A DNA stretch of 64,000 bases. It comes from Pseudoxanthomonas suwonensis. GTDB lineage: Bacteria; Pseudomonadota; Gammaproteobacteria; Xanthomonadales; Xanthomonadaceae. The translations under genes were made by a program, and so were the position numbers. The notes under the pieces are model-generated. The model saw only the letters and a program-made list of their open reading frames with translations, was not told the origin of the DNA and did not search any database. Of this stretch, positions 43,609 to 51,589 are shown one piece after another. The stretch is taken from positions 62,001 to 126,000 of the forward strand of contig NZ_CP011144.1 of the NCBI RefSeq assembly GCF_000972865.1, read 5' to 3'. Position 1 is the first letter of the stretch, and every line of letters starts with the position of its first letter.

Positions 43609-45801
43609 ATGTTGATGAAGAAGACCGGCCTCACCCTGGCGCTCGCCGCCGCCCTTGGACTTGGCATGACCGCCTGCAACCGCACCGACAGTCCCGCCGC
43701 CGGCACCGCCGAGCAGGCCTCCCCGGCCACGCAGGACAACCCCTTCTTCGTGCAGAGCGAGCTGCCGCTGCTGTACCCGCACTTCGACCGGATCAAGGAT
43801 GCCGACTTCGCCCCGGCCTTCGACGCCGGCATGGCCGAGCAGCTCCGTGAGGTCGCGGCGATCGCCGCCAACGACGAGGCGCCGACCTTCGACAACACGA
43901 TCATCGCCCTGGAGAACAGCGGCCAGACCCTGGGCCGCGCCACCCGCGTGTTCTTCAACCTGGTCGGCACCGACACCAACGACACCCGCAAGCAACTGCA
44001 GGCCGAGTACTCGCCGAAGTTCGCCGCGCACCGCGACGCGATCTTCCTGGACGGTGCCCTGTTCGCCCGCATCCAGGCGCTGTACGACCAGCGCGACGGC
44101 CTGGGCCTGGACGCCGAGGGCGTGCGCCTGGTCGAGCGCTACCACTCCGACTTCGTCCGCGCCGGCGCCCAGCTGTCCGATGCCGACAAGACCAAGCTGA
44201 AGGACATGAATGCGCAGCTGGCCAGCCTGGGCACCCGGTTCGACCAGAACGTGCTCAACGAGGTCAACGCCTCGGCCGTGGCGTTCGACAGCGCCGAGGC
44301 CCTGGCCGGCGCCACTGACGCACAGATCGCCGCCGCCGCCGAGGAGGCCAAGAAGCGCGGCCTGGACGGCAAGTACGTGGTCACCCTGCTCAACACCACC
44401 GGCCAGCCGCCGCTGGCCTACCTGAGCGACCGTGAATCGCGGCGCAGGATCTTCGAGGCCTCCGTCGCCCGCGGCCACCGCGGCAACGAGTACGACAACA
44501 CCGGCGTGGTCTCGCAGGTGATCCGGCTGCGCGCCGAGCGCGCCGCGCTGCTGGGCTACCCGAACCACGCCGCCTACGCGCTCGAGGACGCCACCGCCCG
44601 GACCCCGCAGGCGGTCAACGACATGCTCGGCAAGCTGGCCCCGGCCGCGGTGGCCAACGCCAGGCGCGAGGCCGCCGAGCTGCAGAAGATGATCGACCAG
44701 GAGCAGGCCGCCAAGGGCGAACCGAGCTTCAAGCTGGAGCCTTGGGACTGGTCGTTCTACAGCGAGAAGGTGCGCGCGGCCAAGTACGACTTCGACGAGT
44801 CGCAGCTCAAGCCGTACTTCGAGATGCGCAACGTGCTGGAGAACGGCGTGTTCTTCGCCGCCACCCAGCTGTACGGCATCACCTTCAAGGAACGCACCGA
44901 CCTGCCAAAGTACCACGCCGACACCTGGACCTACGACGTCTTCGACGCCGACGGCCAGCAGCTGTCGATCTTCATCTTCGACCCGTACGCGCGCGGGTCC
45001 AAGCGCGGCGGCGCGTGGATGAACTCGTACGTGTCGCAGTCCAAGCTGCGCGGCACCCAGCCGGTGGTGGCCAACCACCAGAACATCACCAAGCCCGCCG
45101 ACGGCCAGCCGACCCTGCTGACCTGGGACGAGGTCACCACGATGTTCCACGAGTTCGGCCACGCCCTGCACGGCATGTTCTCGGACGTGACCTACCCGTA
45201 CTTCAGCGGCACCAGCGTGCCGCGCGACTTCGTCGAGTTCCCCTCGCAGGTCAACGAGATGTGGGCCGACTGGCCGTCGATCCTGGCCAACTACGCCAAG
45301 CACCACCAGACCGGCGAGCCGATGCCGCAGGCGCTGCTGGACAAGGTCCTGGCCGCCAGCAAGTTCAACCAGGGCTTCGCCACCACCGAGTACCTGGGCG
45401 CGGCCATGCTCGACCAGCGCTGGCACCAGATCACCGCCGACCAGGTGCCCGAGGCAGCCGGGGTGATGCAGTTCGAGCACGACGCGCTGGTCGCCGACGG
45501 CATCTACTTCACCCCGGTGCCGCCGCGCTACCGCACCCCGTACTTCAGCCACATCATGGGCGGCTACTCGGCCGGCTACTACGCCTACATCTGGTCGGAG
45601 GTGCTGGACGCCAACACCCAGGCCTGGATCCTTGCCAACGGCGGCCTCAAGCGCGAGAACGGCGACCGCTTCCGCGCCACCCTGCTCTCGCGCGGCGGCA
45701 GCAAGGACGCGATGGAGCTGTTCCGTGACTTCGCCGGCTCCGATCCGAAGATCGAGCCGCTGCTGGAGAAGCGCGGGCTGGACGCGGCGCCGCCGCGCTG
45801 A
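43609..45801 (+). CDS. dcp: peptidyl-dipeptidase Dcp (M3 metallopeptidase), lipoprotein form
   Basis: A 730-residue zinc oligopeptidase removing C-terminal dipeptides. The zinc motif is HEFGH at 514-518 with third ligand Glu543 in DFVEFPSQ. The N-terminus from the ATG at 43609 (or the one at 43615) has a signal with lipobox GMTAC, so it is probably a periplasmic lipoprotein, unlike cytoplasmic E. coli Dcp. Substrate-binding YSAGYYAYIWSEVLDA near the C-terminus is typical. A UUCG hairpin follows the stop. Confidence 0.95.
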   Translation: MLMKKTGLTLALAAALGLGMTACNRTDSPAAGTAEQASPATQDNPFFVQSELPLLYPHFDRIKDADFAPAFDAGMAEQLREVAAIAANDEAPTFDNTIIALENSGQTLGRATRVFFNLVGTDTNDTRKQLQAEYSPKFAAHRDAIFLDGALFARIQALYDQRDGLGLDAEGVRLVERYHSDFVRAGAQLSDADKTKLKDMNAQLASLGTRFDQNVLNEVNASAVAFDSAEALAGATDAQIAAAAEEAKKRGLDGKYVVTLLNTTGQPPLAYLSDRESRRRIFEASVARGHRGNEYDNTGVVSQVIRLRAERAALLGYPNHAAYALEDATARTPQAVNDMLGKLAPAAVANARREAAELQKMIDQEQAAKGEPSFKLEPWDWSFYSEKVRAAKYDFDESQLKPYFEMRNVLENGVFFAATQLYGITFKERTDLPKYHADTWTYDVFDADGQQLSIFIFDPYARGSKRGGAWMNSYVSQSKLRGTQPVVANHQNITKPADGQPTLLTWDEVTTMFHEFGHALHGMFSDVTYPYFSGTSVPRDFVEFPSQVNEMWADWPSILANYAKHHQTGEPMPQALLDKVLAASKFNQGFATTEYLGAAMLDQRWHQITADQVPEAAGVMQFEHDALVADGIYFTPVPPRYRTPYFSHIMGGYSAGYYAYIWSEVLDANTQAWILANGGLKRENGDRFRATLLSRGGSKDAMELFRDFAGSDPKIEPLLEKRGLDAAPPR

Positions 45802-45823
45802 TCCACTCCACCGGCAACACCGC

Positions 45824-45853
45824 ACTGCGCCACCTTCGGGTGGCGCAGTCGTT
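45824..45853 (+). terminator. terminator hairpin after dcp
   Basis: A perfect 11-bp stem (45824-45834 with 45839-45849, arm ACTGCGCCACC) with a TTCG loop and CGTTT downstream. Confidence 0.75.
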
Positions 45854-45888
45854 TCCGGGTTGGCAGGGCGGGCAGACGGCGGCCATGG

Positions 45889-45934
45889 TTTTCCACAACC
45901 GGTGTGGATGGAGCCTGCACGAAGCTGTGGATAA
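45889..45934. other. cluster of three DnaA-box-like sequences
   Basis: TTTTCCACA (45889-45897), TGTGGATGG (45903-45911) and the perfect box TGTGGATAA (45926-45934, TTATCCACA on the other strand) lie within 46 bases in the dcp-cfa gap. The first differs from the consensus by one base and the second by one. No replication gene, AT-rich unwinding region or dnaN is nearby, so it is not the chromosomal origin. Confidence 0.6.
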
Positions 45935-46099
45935 GCGCCGGAGCGGCAGGCACGGCAGGACTGTCAAGAGGCCTGGCTGTTTTTTAGCCACACCACCCGG
46001 AACTGCGCTGCCGCCGCCACACTTTGCGGTGCCTTTCATGCAGGTCCGATGCCTTTGCACGGTACGCCGTCGTTCCGTGTCGGCTCGATGCCGCTTTTT

Positions 46100-46198
46100 G
46101 CAGGGGGCCGACTTCAGTCGGCGACGCGACGCCCTAGGCACAGGCGACGCCGTCGTAGTCCCGACGCACGTGTCGCCGACTGGAGTCGGCTCCTACAA
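46100..46198. repeat. palindromic repeat family A, copy 3 (diverged arms)
   Basis: Arms 46100-46126 and 46173-46198 carry GCCGACTTCAGTCGGCGAC and GTCGCCGACTGGAGTCGGC, ending in CTCCTACA. The middle of each arm differs from copies 1 and 2, but the outer CTCCTACA and the core (GGCACAGGCGACGCC, TCCCGACGC at 46139-46170) are conserved. It lies just past the cfa-like gene's 3' end. The remaining 45935-46099 stretch has no feature I can support. Confidence 0.8.
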
Positions 46199-46215
46199 GG
46201 AGAGGCCGTTCCTGG

Positions 46216-47334
46216 TCAGCGCGGCGCGACGTAGCCGCCGGGCACCCCGCCCGGCGACATCACCAGCTGCCACAGCTGCGCGCGGCGGGTGCGGAAGCTG
46301 GCCATCGAGCCGGCCAGGTAGAAGCGCCACATCCGCCGGAAGCGCTCGTCGTAGCGTGCATCGAGCCGGCCCCATGCGGCCTCGACGTTGTCGCACCAGG
46401 CTTGCAGGGTGCGGTCGTAGTCGATGCCGAAGTTGTGCCAGTCCTCGACCACGAACAGGCCCTCGCTGGCCGTGGCGACCTGCGCGGCCGACGGCAGCAT
46501 CGAGTTGGGGAAGATGTAGCGCGCGATCCACGGATCGGTGCGGTTGGCGGAGAGGTTCCTGCCGATGGTGTGCAGCAGGAACAGCCCCTGCTCCGGCAGG
46601 CAGCGCCGCACCACCTCGAAGTAGGTCCGATAGTTGCGCACGCCCACGTGCTCGAACATGCCGATCGAGAACGCCGCGTCGAACGGCTCGTCCAGGTCGC
46701 GGTAGTCCTGCAGCCGGATCTCCACCGGCAACCCTTCGCACAGTCGCCGCGCGAAGTCGGCCTGCTCCCTGGAGATGGTCACGCCCACGCCGGACACGCC
46801 ATAACGCTCGGCCGCGTACTTCAGCGCCTCGCCCCAGCCGCAGCCGATGTCCAGCACGCGCATGCCCGGGCGCAGCTCCAGCTTGCGGCAGACCAGGTCG
46901 AGCTTGGCTTCCTGCGCCTCGTCCAGGTCGGCGGCCCGGCGCCAGTAGCCGCAGCTGTACACCAGCCGGCGGCCGAGCATCGCGGCGTACAGGTCGTTGC
47001 CCAGGTCGTAGTGGCGCCGGCCGACCTCGCCGCTGCGCGCGCGGGTCTGCCGGTTCGACAGCCGGGCCAGCAGCGCGTCACCGATCTCGGCCAGGCCGCG
47101 TACGCGCCGGTCCAGCCGCGCCTGGAGCAGCCGCGTCAGGAACGCGTCCAGCGAACGCACGTCCCACCAGCCATCCATGTACGACTCGCCCAGGCCGAGC
47201 GAGCCCTGCGCCAGCAGCCGCGCGTACAGGCGCTGGTCGTGGACCTGCGGATCCCAGTCGCGGCCGCCGCCGATGCGCACGCCGGCCTCCCCAAGCAACG
47301 CCTCGACCCTGCGCTGGGAACGCGATACCGGCAT
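46216..47334 (-). CDS. cfa: cyclopropane-fatty-acyl-phospholipid synthase-like methyltransferase
   Basis: A 372-residue SAM-dependent enzyme that adds a methylene group across double bonds of membrane lipids. SAM-binding motif VLDIGCGWGEAL (about 160-170), the HYDLGNDLYAAMLGRRLVYSCGYW segment and FEHVGVRNYRTYFEVV match E. coli Cfa. The C-terminal part holds EDWHNFGIDYDRTL and ends in a basic tail, MSPGGVPGGYVAPR. It follows the DUF3298 lipoprotein gene by 11 bases. Repeat A copy 3 begins 18 bases after its stop. Confidence 0.93.
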   Translation of the reverse strand: MPVSRSQRRVEALLGEAGVRIGGGRDWDPQVHDQRLYARLLAQGSLGLGESYMDGWWDVRSLDAFLTRLLQARLDRRVRGLAEIGDALLARLSNRQTRARSGEVGRRHYDLGNDLYAAMLGRRLVYSCGYWRRAADLDEAQEAKLDLVCRKLELRPGMRVLDIGCGWGEALKYAAERYGVSGVGVTISREQADFARRLCEGLPVEIRLQDYRDLDEPFDAAFSIGMFEHVGVRNYRTYFEVVRRCLPEQGLFLLHTIGRNLSANRTDPWIARYIFPNSMLPSAAQVATASEGLFVVEDWHNFGIDYDRTLQAWCDNVEAAWGRLDARYDERFRRMWRFYLAGSMASFRTRRAQLWQLVMSPGGVPGGYVAPR

Positions 47335-47345
47335 GACGGCTTCCC

Positions 47346-48188
47346 CTACTCGGCGAACAGCCCGCGTATATCCTGCGCCAGGTACGGCCGCAACACCGCC
47401 GCCGGCACCACCACGCTCTGCACGCCGTCGGCGTACGGACCCACCTGGTAGGGCGGGAACACGAACCGCAGCGCGGCGATGCGGCCGTCGGCCGAGCGCA
47501 CCGGCTCGAACTGGGCGAAGTTCTCCGGCCGCGGCGCGGTGCCCTCGGCGATCGTCTTCAGCGCCATCGCCAGCAGTCGCTGGCGGTCGGCCGGCTCCAG
47601 CGCCTCGTCGGCGGCGCGGGTATGCGCGGCGGCACCGAGCTGTTCGGCCACGTAGTCGGCCACCGGCCGCCAGTCCTCCGGCGAGGCCAGCAGGTCCTGG
47701 GCGGTGAGCATGCGCTGCTGGCGCGGCAGCCAGACGAAGCGCGCCACCAGCGGCTGGCCGTGCGCCCCGCCGGTGTACAGGCTGCCATCGGCCGCCACCG
47801 CGACCACGTCGGCACTGCGCAGGGTCTCGCGGAAGCCCAGCGACAGCTCATAGGGGGCGGTCGGATTGCCGTCCAGGCCAGCGACCGCCTGCATCAACTC
47901 GCCGCGCGCGGCCTCGGCGTACCCGTGCAGGGCCTGGGCCAGCCCCGGGTCGTCCGCGGCGCCCGGCGGGTAGCTGATCCCGACCACGTAGCGTGGGTCG
48001 GTCTCGATCACGTCGGCCAGCGCGACCGGCGCGTCCGCAGCCGGGACGGCCGGCACGGCTGCATCGTCGGCCGCAGGTGGCCCGGCGGGTGCGCCGGGGG
48101 CCTGCGCCTCGTCGCGGCGGCAGGCCGCCAGCGCCACCAGCAGCAGGCCGGCGGCGACCATGCGGGTCGTGGGGGTCATCCAGTTCAT
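47346..48188 (-). CDS. lipoprotein with DUF4163/DUF3298 (RsiV-like) domains
   Basis: A 280-residue lipoprotein; the signal ends in the lipobox LAAC (Cys23) behind an excellent GGGAGGTG ribosome site. After an Ala/Pro linker the region ISYPPGAADDPGLAQALHGY begins the DUF4163-like part. YTGGAHGQPLVARFVWLPRQQRMLTAQDLL and FPPYQVGPYADGVQSVVVP are hallmarks of DUF3298, the fold of the lysozyme-sensing anti-sigma factor RsiV. No transmembrane anti-sigma part is present, so the role is open; a muramidase- or glycan-binding function is possible. It sits between a small GNAT and cfa. Confidence 0.82.
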   Translation of the reverse strand: MNWMTPTTRMVAAGLLLVALAACRRDEAQAPGAPAGPPAADDAAVPAVPAADAPVALADVIETDPRYVVGISYPPGAADDPGLAQALHGYAEAARGELMQAVAGLDGNPTAPYELSLGFRETLRSADVVAVAADGSLYTGGAHGQPLVARFVWLPRQQRMLTAQDLLASPEDWRPVADYVAEQLGAAAHTRAADEALEPADRQRLLAMALKTIAEGTAPRPENFAQFEPVRSADGRIAALRFVFPPYQVGPYADGVQSVVVPAAVLRPYLAQDIRGLFAE

Positions 48189-48256
48189 GCGGCACCTCCC
48201 CTGTGCGTTGGCAAGGAACGGCCGGACCGCCGGGCACCGGCCTGGCGCAAGTGTAG

Positions 48257-48541
48257 TCAGCCGGCGACCAGATCAGCGTACTGCGGATGCCGGGCGACCC
48301 AGCCCCGCGCGTAGGAGCAGGCCGGCACCACCCGCCAGCCCTGGGCCCGGGCATGGTCGAAGGCCGCCTGCACCAGCCTGCCGGCCAACCCGCGGCCGCC
48401 GATGGCCTGGGGCACGCCGGTATGGTCGATCACCAGCGCCCCACCCTGGAGGTGGTAGGCCAACTCGGCCTCGTGGCCCTCCAGGCGGAGGTGAAAGCGC
48501 TGGCGCCCGGCATCATGCTGGATGGCTGGCAGGTCGGTCAT
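48257..48541 (-). CDS. small GNAT-like acetyltransferase (COG2388 type)
   Basis: A 94-residue protein of the YjdJ/COG2388 mini-GNAT group. It contains AELAYHLQGGALVIDHTGVP, the CoA-binding IGGRGLAGRLVQAAFDHARAQGWRVVPACSYARGWVARHP and a conserved cysteine. Related mini-GNATs are half-length folds of unknown substrate. The ATG at 48541 precedes the conserved core; the longer frame to 48766 overlaps the sigma-54-like promoter region and is antisense to the small ORF. It lies upstream of the DUF3298 gene by 68 bases. Confidence 0.85.
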   Translation of the reverse strand: MTDLPAIQHDAGRQRFHLRLEGHEAELAYHLQGGALVIDHTGVPQAIGGRGLAGRLVQAAFDHARAQGWRVVPACSYARGWVARHPQYADLVAG

Positions 48542-48591
48542 CGGGGCTCCCGGGTGGCGCGACGGCAAAAGCCGACACATTGCGTCACATT

Positions 48592-48610
48592 TTGGCGTGG
48601 CACTCGCCAA
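48592..48610. promoter_or_regulatory. candidate activator site TTGGCG-N7-CGCCAA
   Basis: A perfect 6-bp inverted repeat with a 7-base centre, 51 bases upstream of the sigma-54-like promoter. Its position suits an upstream activating site, though the spacing is shorter than usual. Confidence 0.3.
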
Positions 48611-48660
48611 GAGCGGGTGACGACATTGCTGAACAGGAAGCCGGACCCGGTCCAAGAGGT

Positions 48661-48675
48661 TGGCACGGGTTCTGC
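48661..48675 (+). promoter_or_regulatory. sigma-54-like (-24/-12) promoter
   Basis: TGGCACGGGTTCTGC matches the consensus TGGCACG-N4-TTGC except for one T to C change, and keeps the diagnostic GG-N10-GC spacing. It lies 50 bases upstream of the start codon of the 55-residue ORF. Confidence 0.5.
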
Positions 48676-48725
48676 GTGGATTCAGGCAACCGGTCTTGAC
48701 GCCATCGTTTGCAGGGGACGCAGCA

Positions 48726-48893
48726 ATGAACGCACTGGAACACAACAGTTCGGCCGATTTCGCCAACGACGCCTCGCTGCTGGAGGGCCTCTACCAGCTC
48801 GTGGTCACCGGCCACACCGATGGCTGGGAATTCGAGCAGCTCGACAGCGTGGTCTACGAGCGCCTCAAGCACACCTACGCGGTCACCAACTGA
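48726..48893 (+). CDS. 55-residue hypothetical protein behind a sigma-54-like promoter
   Basis: An acidic 55-residue protein, MNALEHNSSADFANDASLLE, then GLYQLVVTGHTDGWEFEQLDS and VVYERLKHTYAVTN. The ATG is preceded by GCAGGGGACGCAGCA. It has its own candidate promoter and a near-perfect terminator at 48938, which makes it a discrete transcription unit. I do not recognise a family; the sequence looks alpha-helical with two aromatic clusters. Codon use is like its neighbours. Confidence 0.65.
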   Translation: MNALEHNSSADFANDASLLEGLYQLVVTGHTDGWEFEQLDSVVYERLKHTYAVTN

Positions 48894-48937
48894 CGGCTCG
48901 GGGGAAGGACGGAGCGCGACAACACGCGCACCGTCCG

Positions 48938-48969
48938 GGCAGCCCCGCCGGCGGCGGGGCTGCCTTTTT
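48938..48969 (+). terminator. strong intrinsic terminator after the 55-residue ORF
   Basis: A perfect 12-bp stem (48938-48949 with 48953-48964, arm GGCAGCCCCGCC), 3-base loop and TTTTT at 48965-48969. Confidence 0.92.
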
Positions 48970-49023
48970 ACCCGGCGGCAACATCGGCGCCTTGGCCATG
49001 CAGGCGGCGCAGCGGCCCCGGAA

Positions 49024-49044
49024 CCGGCATCCGGCATCCGGCAT
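49024..49044. repeat. short tandem repeat CCGGCAT x3
   Basis: The heptamer CCGGCAT occurs three times in tandem plus CCGG, in the gap between the 55-residue ORF and the rhomboid gene. Nothing else recognisable lies in 48970-49181 apart from GC-rich filler. Confidence 0.5.
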
Positions 49045-49181
49045 CCGGCCACAGCCTCCACCCCTTCTTCCTAAGGCGCCCTCACGGGTTGGCGCGTCTT
49101 GCGCCCCCAGCGGCGTGCGCACGGACTCGCCGCCGCAAGGTGCCTGGCACCCCGCCAGGGTGACCCCGGGGATGTGGCGGC

Positions 49182-49799
49182 TCAGCCGAAGCTCGGATTG
49201 GTCACCCGCTCCAGGAACACCTGCAGCAGCCGCGGCTCCATCGCCAGCATGAACATCACCCCGAACGCGGCGCCGGCCAGGTGCGCGCTGTGGTTGATGC
49301 GGTCGCCGCCGCGCCGGTCCATCCAGATGCTGTAGCCGACGTAGAACACCGCGTACAGGATCGCCGGCGCCGGGATGAAGAACACGAAGATCAGCGACCA
49401 CGGCGAGATCAGGATGAAGGCGAACAGCACCGCCGACACCGCGCCCGAGGCGCCCAGGCTGAGGTAGTTGGGGTTTTTCTGGTTCTTCAGGTAGCTGGGC
49501 AGGATCGAGACCACCAGCGCGGTCACGTAGAACAGCGGATAGGTCAGCACGCTGCCGGTGATCTGCAGCATCAGCCGCTCGACCAGCCGGCCGAAGAAGA
49601 ACAGCGTGACCATGTTGAACAGCAGGTGCGGGAAGTCGGCGTGCAACAGCCCGTAGCTGACCAGGCGCCAGTATTCGTGGCGCTGCGAGATCGCCGGAGG
49701 CCACAGGATCAGGCGGTCGGCCAGGCGGCGGTTGTTGAAGGCCAGCCATGACACCAGCGCGGTGACGGCGATCAGGACCAGGGTCACGGGAGACTGCAT
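49182..49799 (-). CDS. rhomboid-family intramembrane serine protease
   Basis: A 205-residue polytopic protease with six transmembrane helices. The catalytic serine is Ser118 in SLGASGAVSA, the histidine is His173 in INHSAHLAGAAFG, and the loop-1 WR motif is present in HEYWRLVSYGLLHADFPHLLFNM. It cleaves transmembrane segments of unknown clients. The ATG at 49799 is eight bases from the stop of the transporter gene, so both are probably co-transcribed. Confidence 0.9.
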   Translation of the reverse strand: MQSPVTLVLIAVTALVSWLAFNNRRLADRLILWPPAISQRHEYWRLVSYGLLHADFPHLLFNMVTLFFFGRLVERLMLQITGSVLTYPLFYVTALVVSILPSYLKNQKNPNYLSLGASGAVSAVLFAFILISPWSLIFVFFIPAPAILYAVFYVGYSIWMDRRGGDRINHSAHLAGAAFGVMFMLAMEPRLLQVFLERVTNPSFG

Positions 49800-49807
49800 C
49801 GCGGTCC

Positions 49808-51430
49808 TCAGGCGGCGGCGCGGTAGTTGTCCTGCATCGGGTAGCGGCGCGCGTAGGCGGCGAACGCCAGCGCGGCCACGAACGCGAAGCCGGCGAAGAA
49901 GAACATCAGGAACGCGTTCTCGCTCAGCCCGGTGTCGGCGATCCGGCCCAGCACCGCCTCGTTGCGGATGCCGAAGTTGGTCAGCAGCACCCACAGGCTG
50001 CCGAAGGTGCTGGTCAGATACCAGAAGGCCATGATCACGCCCTTCATCGCGTGCGGCGCCTGGCTGTAGGCGAACTCCAGCGCGGTCGCCGAGACCAGCA
50101 CCTCGCCGAAGGTCAGCAGCAGGTACGGCAGCGACTGCCAGGCCAGCGAGACCTGCTGGCCGCCGTCCAGCCACAGCTGCAGCGCGCCGGCCACGATCCA
50201 CGACACGCCGGAGATGGCGATGCCCCAGCCCATCCGCCGCAACGCGGTGACCTGGAAGCCCATCCTGCGCAGCAGCGGGTACAGCACGATGTTGTTGAAC
50301 GGGATCAGCAGCATCACCAGCAGCGGGTTGAGCGCCTGCATCTGCGCCGCGTCCTTGATCAGCCAGCTCGGCCACCAGGCCGAGGCGTGCGGGATCACCA
50401 TCTCCCGGCCCTGGATGATCCAGGTCGAGGCCTTCTGGTCGAACAGCGACCAGAACGGGGTCACCAGCGCGAACACGATCAGGATCCGCAGCACCGCGCG
50501 CACGCCGTCCACCGCCGCGTCCGGATGCGCGCCGCGGGCGCGCTCCAGCTGCAGCGACGCGCCCCAGCCACCCAGCGCGATCACCACGCCCAGCGCCAGG
50601 CAGGCGGTGATGACGAAGCCGAAGTCCGGCCACCACGACGGCGCCAGCCCCGCCACCGACAACGCCCACAGCAGCAGCATCGCCACCGCCAGCGCCACGC
50701 CGAGCACGGCGACCACGTAGCCGGGGCGCCCCTGGCCCGGCGCGCGGGCGCGCAGCGCGGTCTTCACCACCGCCAGGAAGCCGTTCGGATCGTTGCCCGA
50801 CGGCGGCACGTTGACGTAGTGGCGGCGGCCCAGCCAGAACACGAAGGTGGCGATGAACATCAGCACGCCGGGGATGCCGAAGGCCACCGCCGGGCCCCAG
50901 TGGCGCAGGAACAGCGGCGCCAGCAGCGAGGCGAAGAACGAGCCGAAGTTGATGATCCAGTAGAACGCGTCGAACACCAGCCTGGCCTTGGACTTGTTGC
51001 TCTGGTCGAACTGGTCGCCGCAGAAGGACACCACCAGCGGCTTGATGCCGCCCGAACCGAGCGCGATCAGGAACAGGCCGGTGTAGAAGCCGGTGGCGTT
51101 GTTCTCGAACATCGCCAGGCAGGCGTGGCCGGCGCAGTAGACCAGCGAGAACCAGAGGATGGTGTTGTACTTGCCGAAGAACCGGTCGGCCAGCCAGCCG
51201 CCGAGCAGCGGGAAGAAGTACACGCCGATGACGAAGGTGTGGAAGATGTCCTTGGCGGCGGTGTCGCGCGCGGCCCCTTCGGGCAGGTACGCCAGCAGGA
51301 CCGAACTGATCAGGAACGGAACCAGGATGTTCCGCATCCCGTAGAAGCTGAAGCGCTCGCAGGCCTCGTTGCCGATGATGTAGGAGATCTGGCGCGGCAT
51401 GCGCCCGTGGTCTGCGGTGGTCGTGCTCAT
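49808..51430 (-). CDS. POT/PTR-family proton-dependent oligopeptide transporter
   Basis: A 540-residue major-facilitator protein with about 14 hydrophobic segments. The PTR signature ExxERFxxYG is seen in NEACERFSFYGMR, and GSGGIKPLVVSFCGDQFDQ and the FWSLFDQKASTW segment match bacterial di/tripeptide symporters such as DtpA. The ATG at 51430 begins the conserved part. It is divergent from the M14 carboxypeptidase gene, whose periplasmic products it might import. Confidence 0.92.
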   Translation of the reverse strand: MSTTTADHGRMPRQISYIIGNEACERFSFYGMRNILVPFLISSVLLAYLPEGAARDTAAKDIFHTFVIGVYFFPLLGGWLADRFFGKYNTILWFSLVYCAGHACLAMFENNATGFYTGLFLIALGSGGIKPLVVSFCGDQFDQSNKSKARLVFDAFYWIINFGSFFASLLAPLFLRHWGPAVAFGIPGVLMFIATFVFWLGRRHYVNVPPSGNDPNGFLAVVKTALRARAPGQGRPGYVVAVLGVALAVAMLLLWALSVAGLAPSWWPDFGFVITACLALGVVIALGGWGASLQLERARGAHPDAAVDGVRAVLRILIVFALVTPFWSLFDQKASTWIIQGREMVIPHASAWWPSWLIKDAAQMQALNPLLVMLLIPFNNIVLYPLLRRMGFQVTALRRMGWGIAISGVSWIVAGALQLWLDGGQQVSLAWQSLPYLLLTFGEVLVSATALEFAYSQAPHAMKGVIMAFWYLTSTFGSLWVLLTNFGIRNEAVLGRIADTGLSENAFLMFFFAGFAFVAALAFAAYARRYPMQDNYRAAA

Positions 51431-51589
51431 CCGGAGTCTTGCTGCAAAAGAAGCCGAGGTTACCCGATCGCCCACCCCTACCGGAACCGCCGGTCCGGGA
51501 CGCGCCGCGGCCGTCGGCAAGCGCCCGTGGCCGCTGCCGGGCCGCCGCCGGCGCTGGCATCATGGGCGCGTCCCGCTCCGGAAACGCCG

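Noticed and set aside
45889..45934. chromosomal replication origin
   Set aside because: DnaA boxes are present but dnaA, dnaN, gyrB, parAB and any AT-rich unwinding region are missing.
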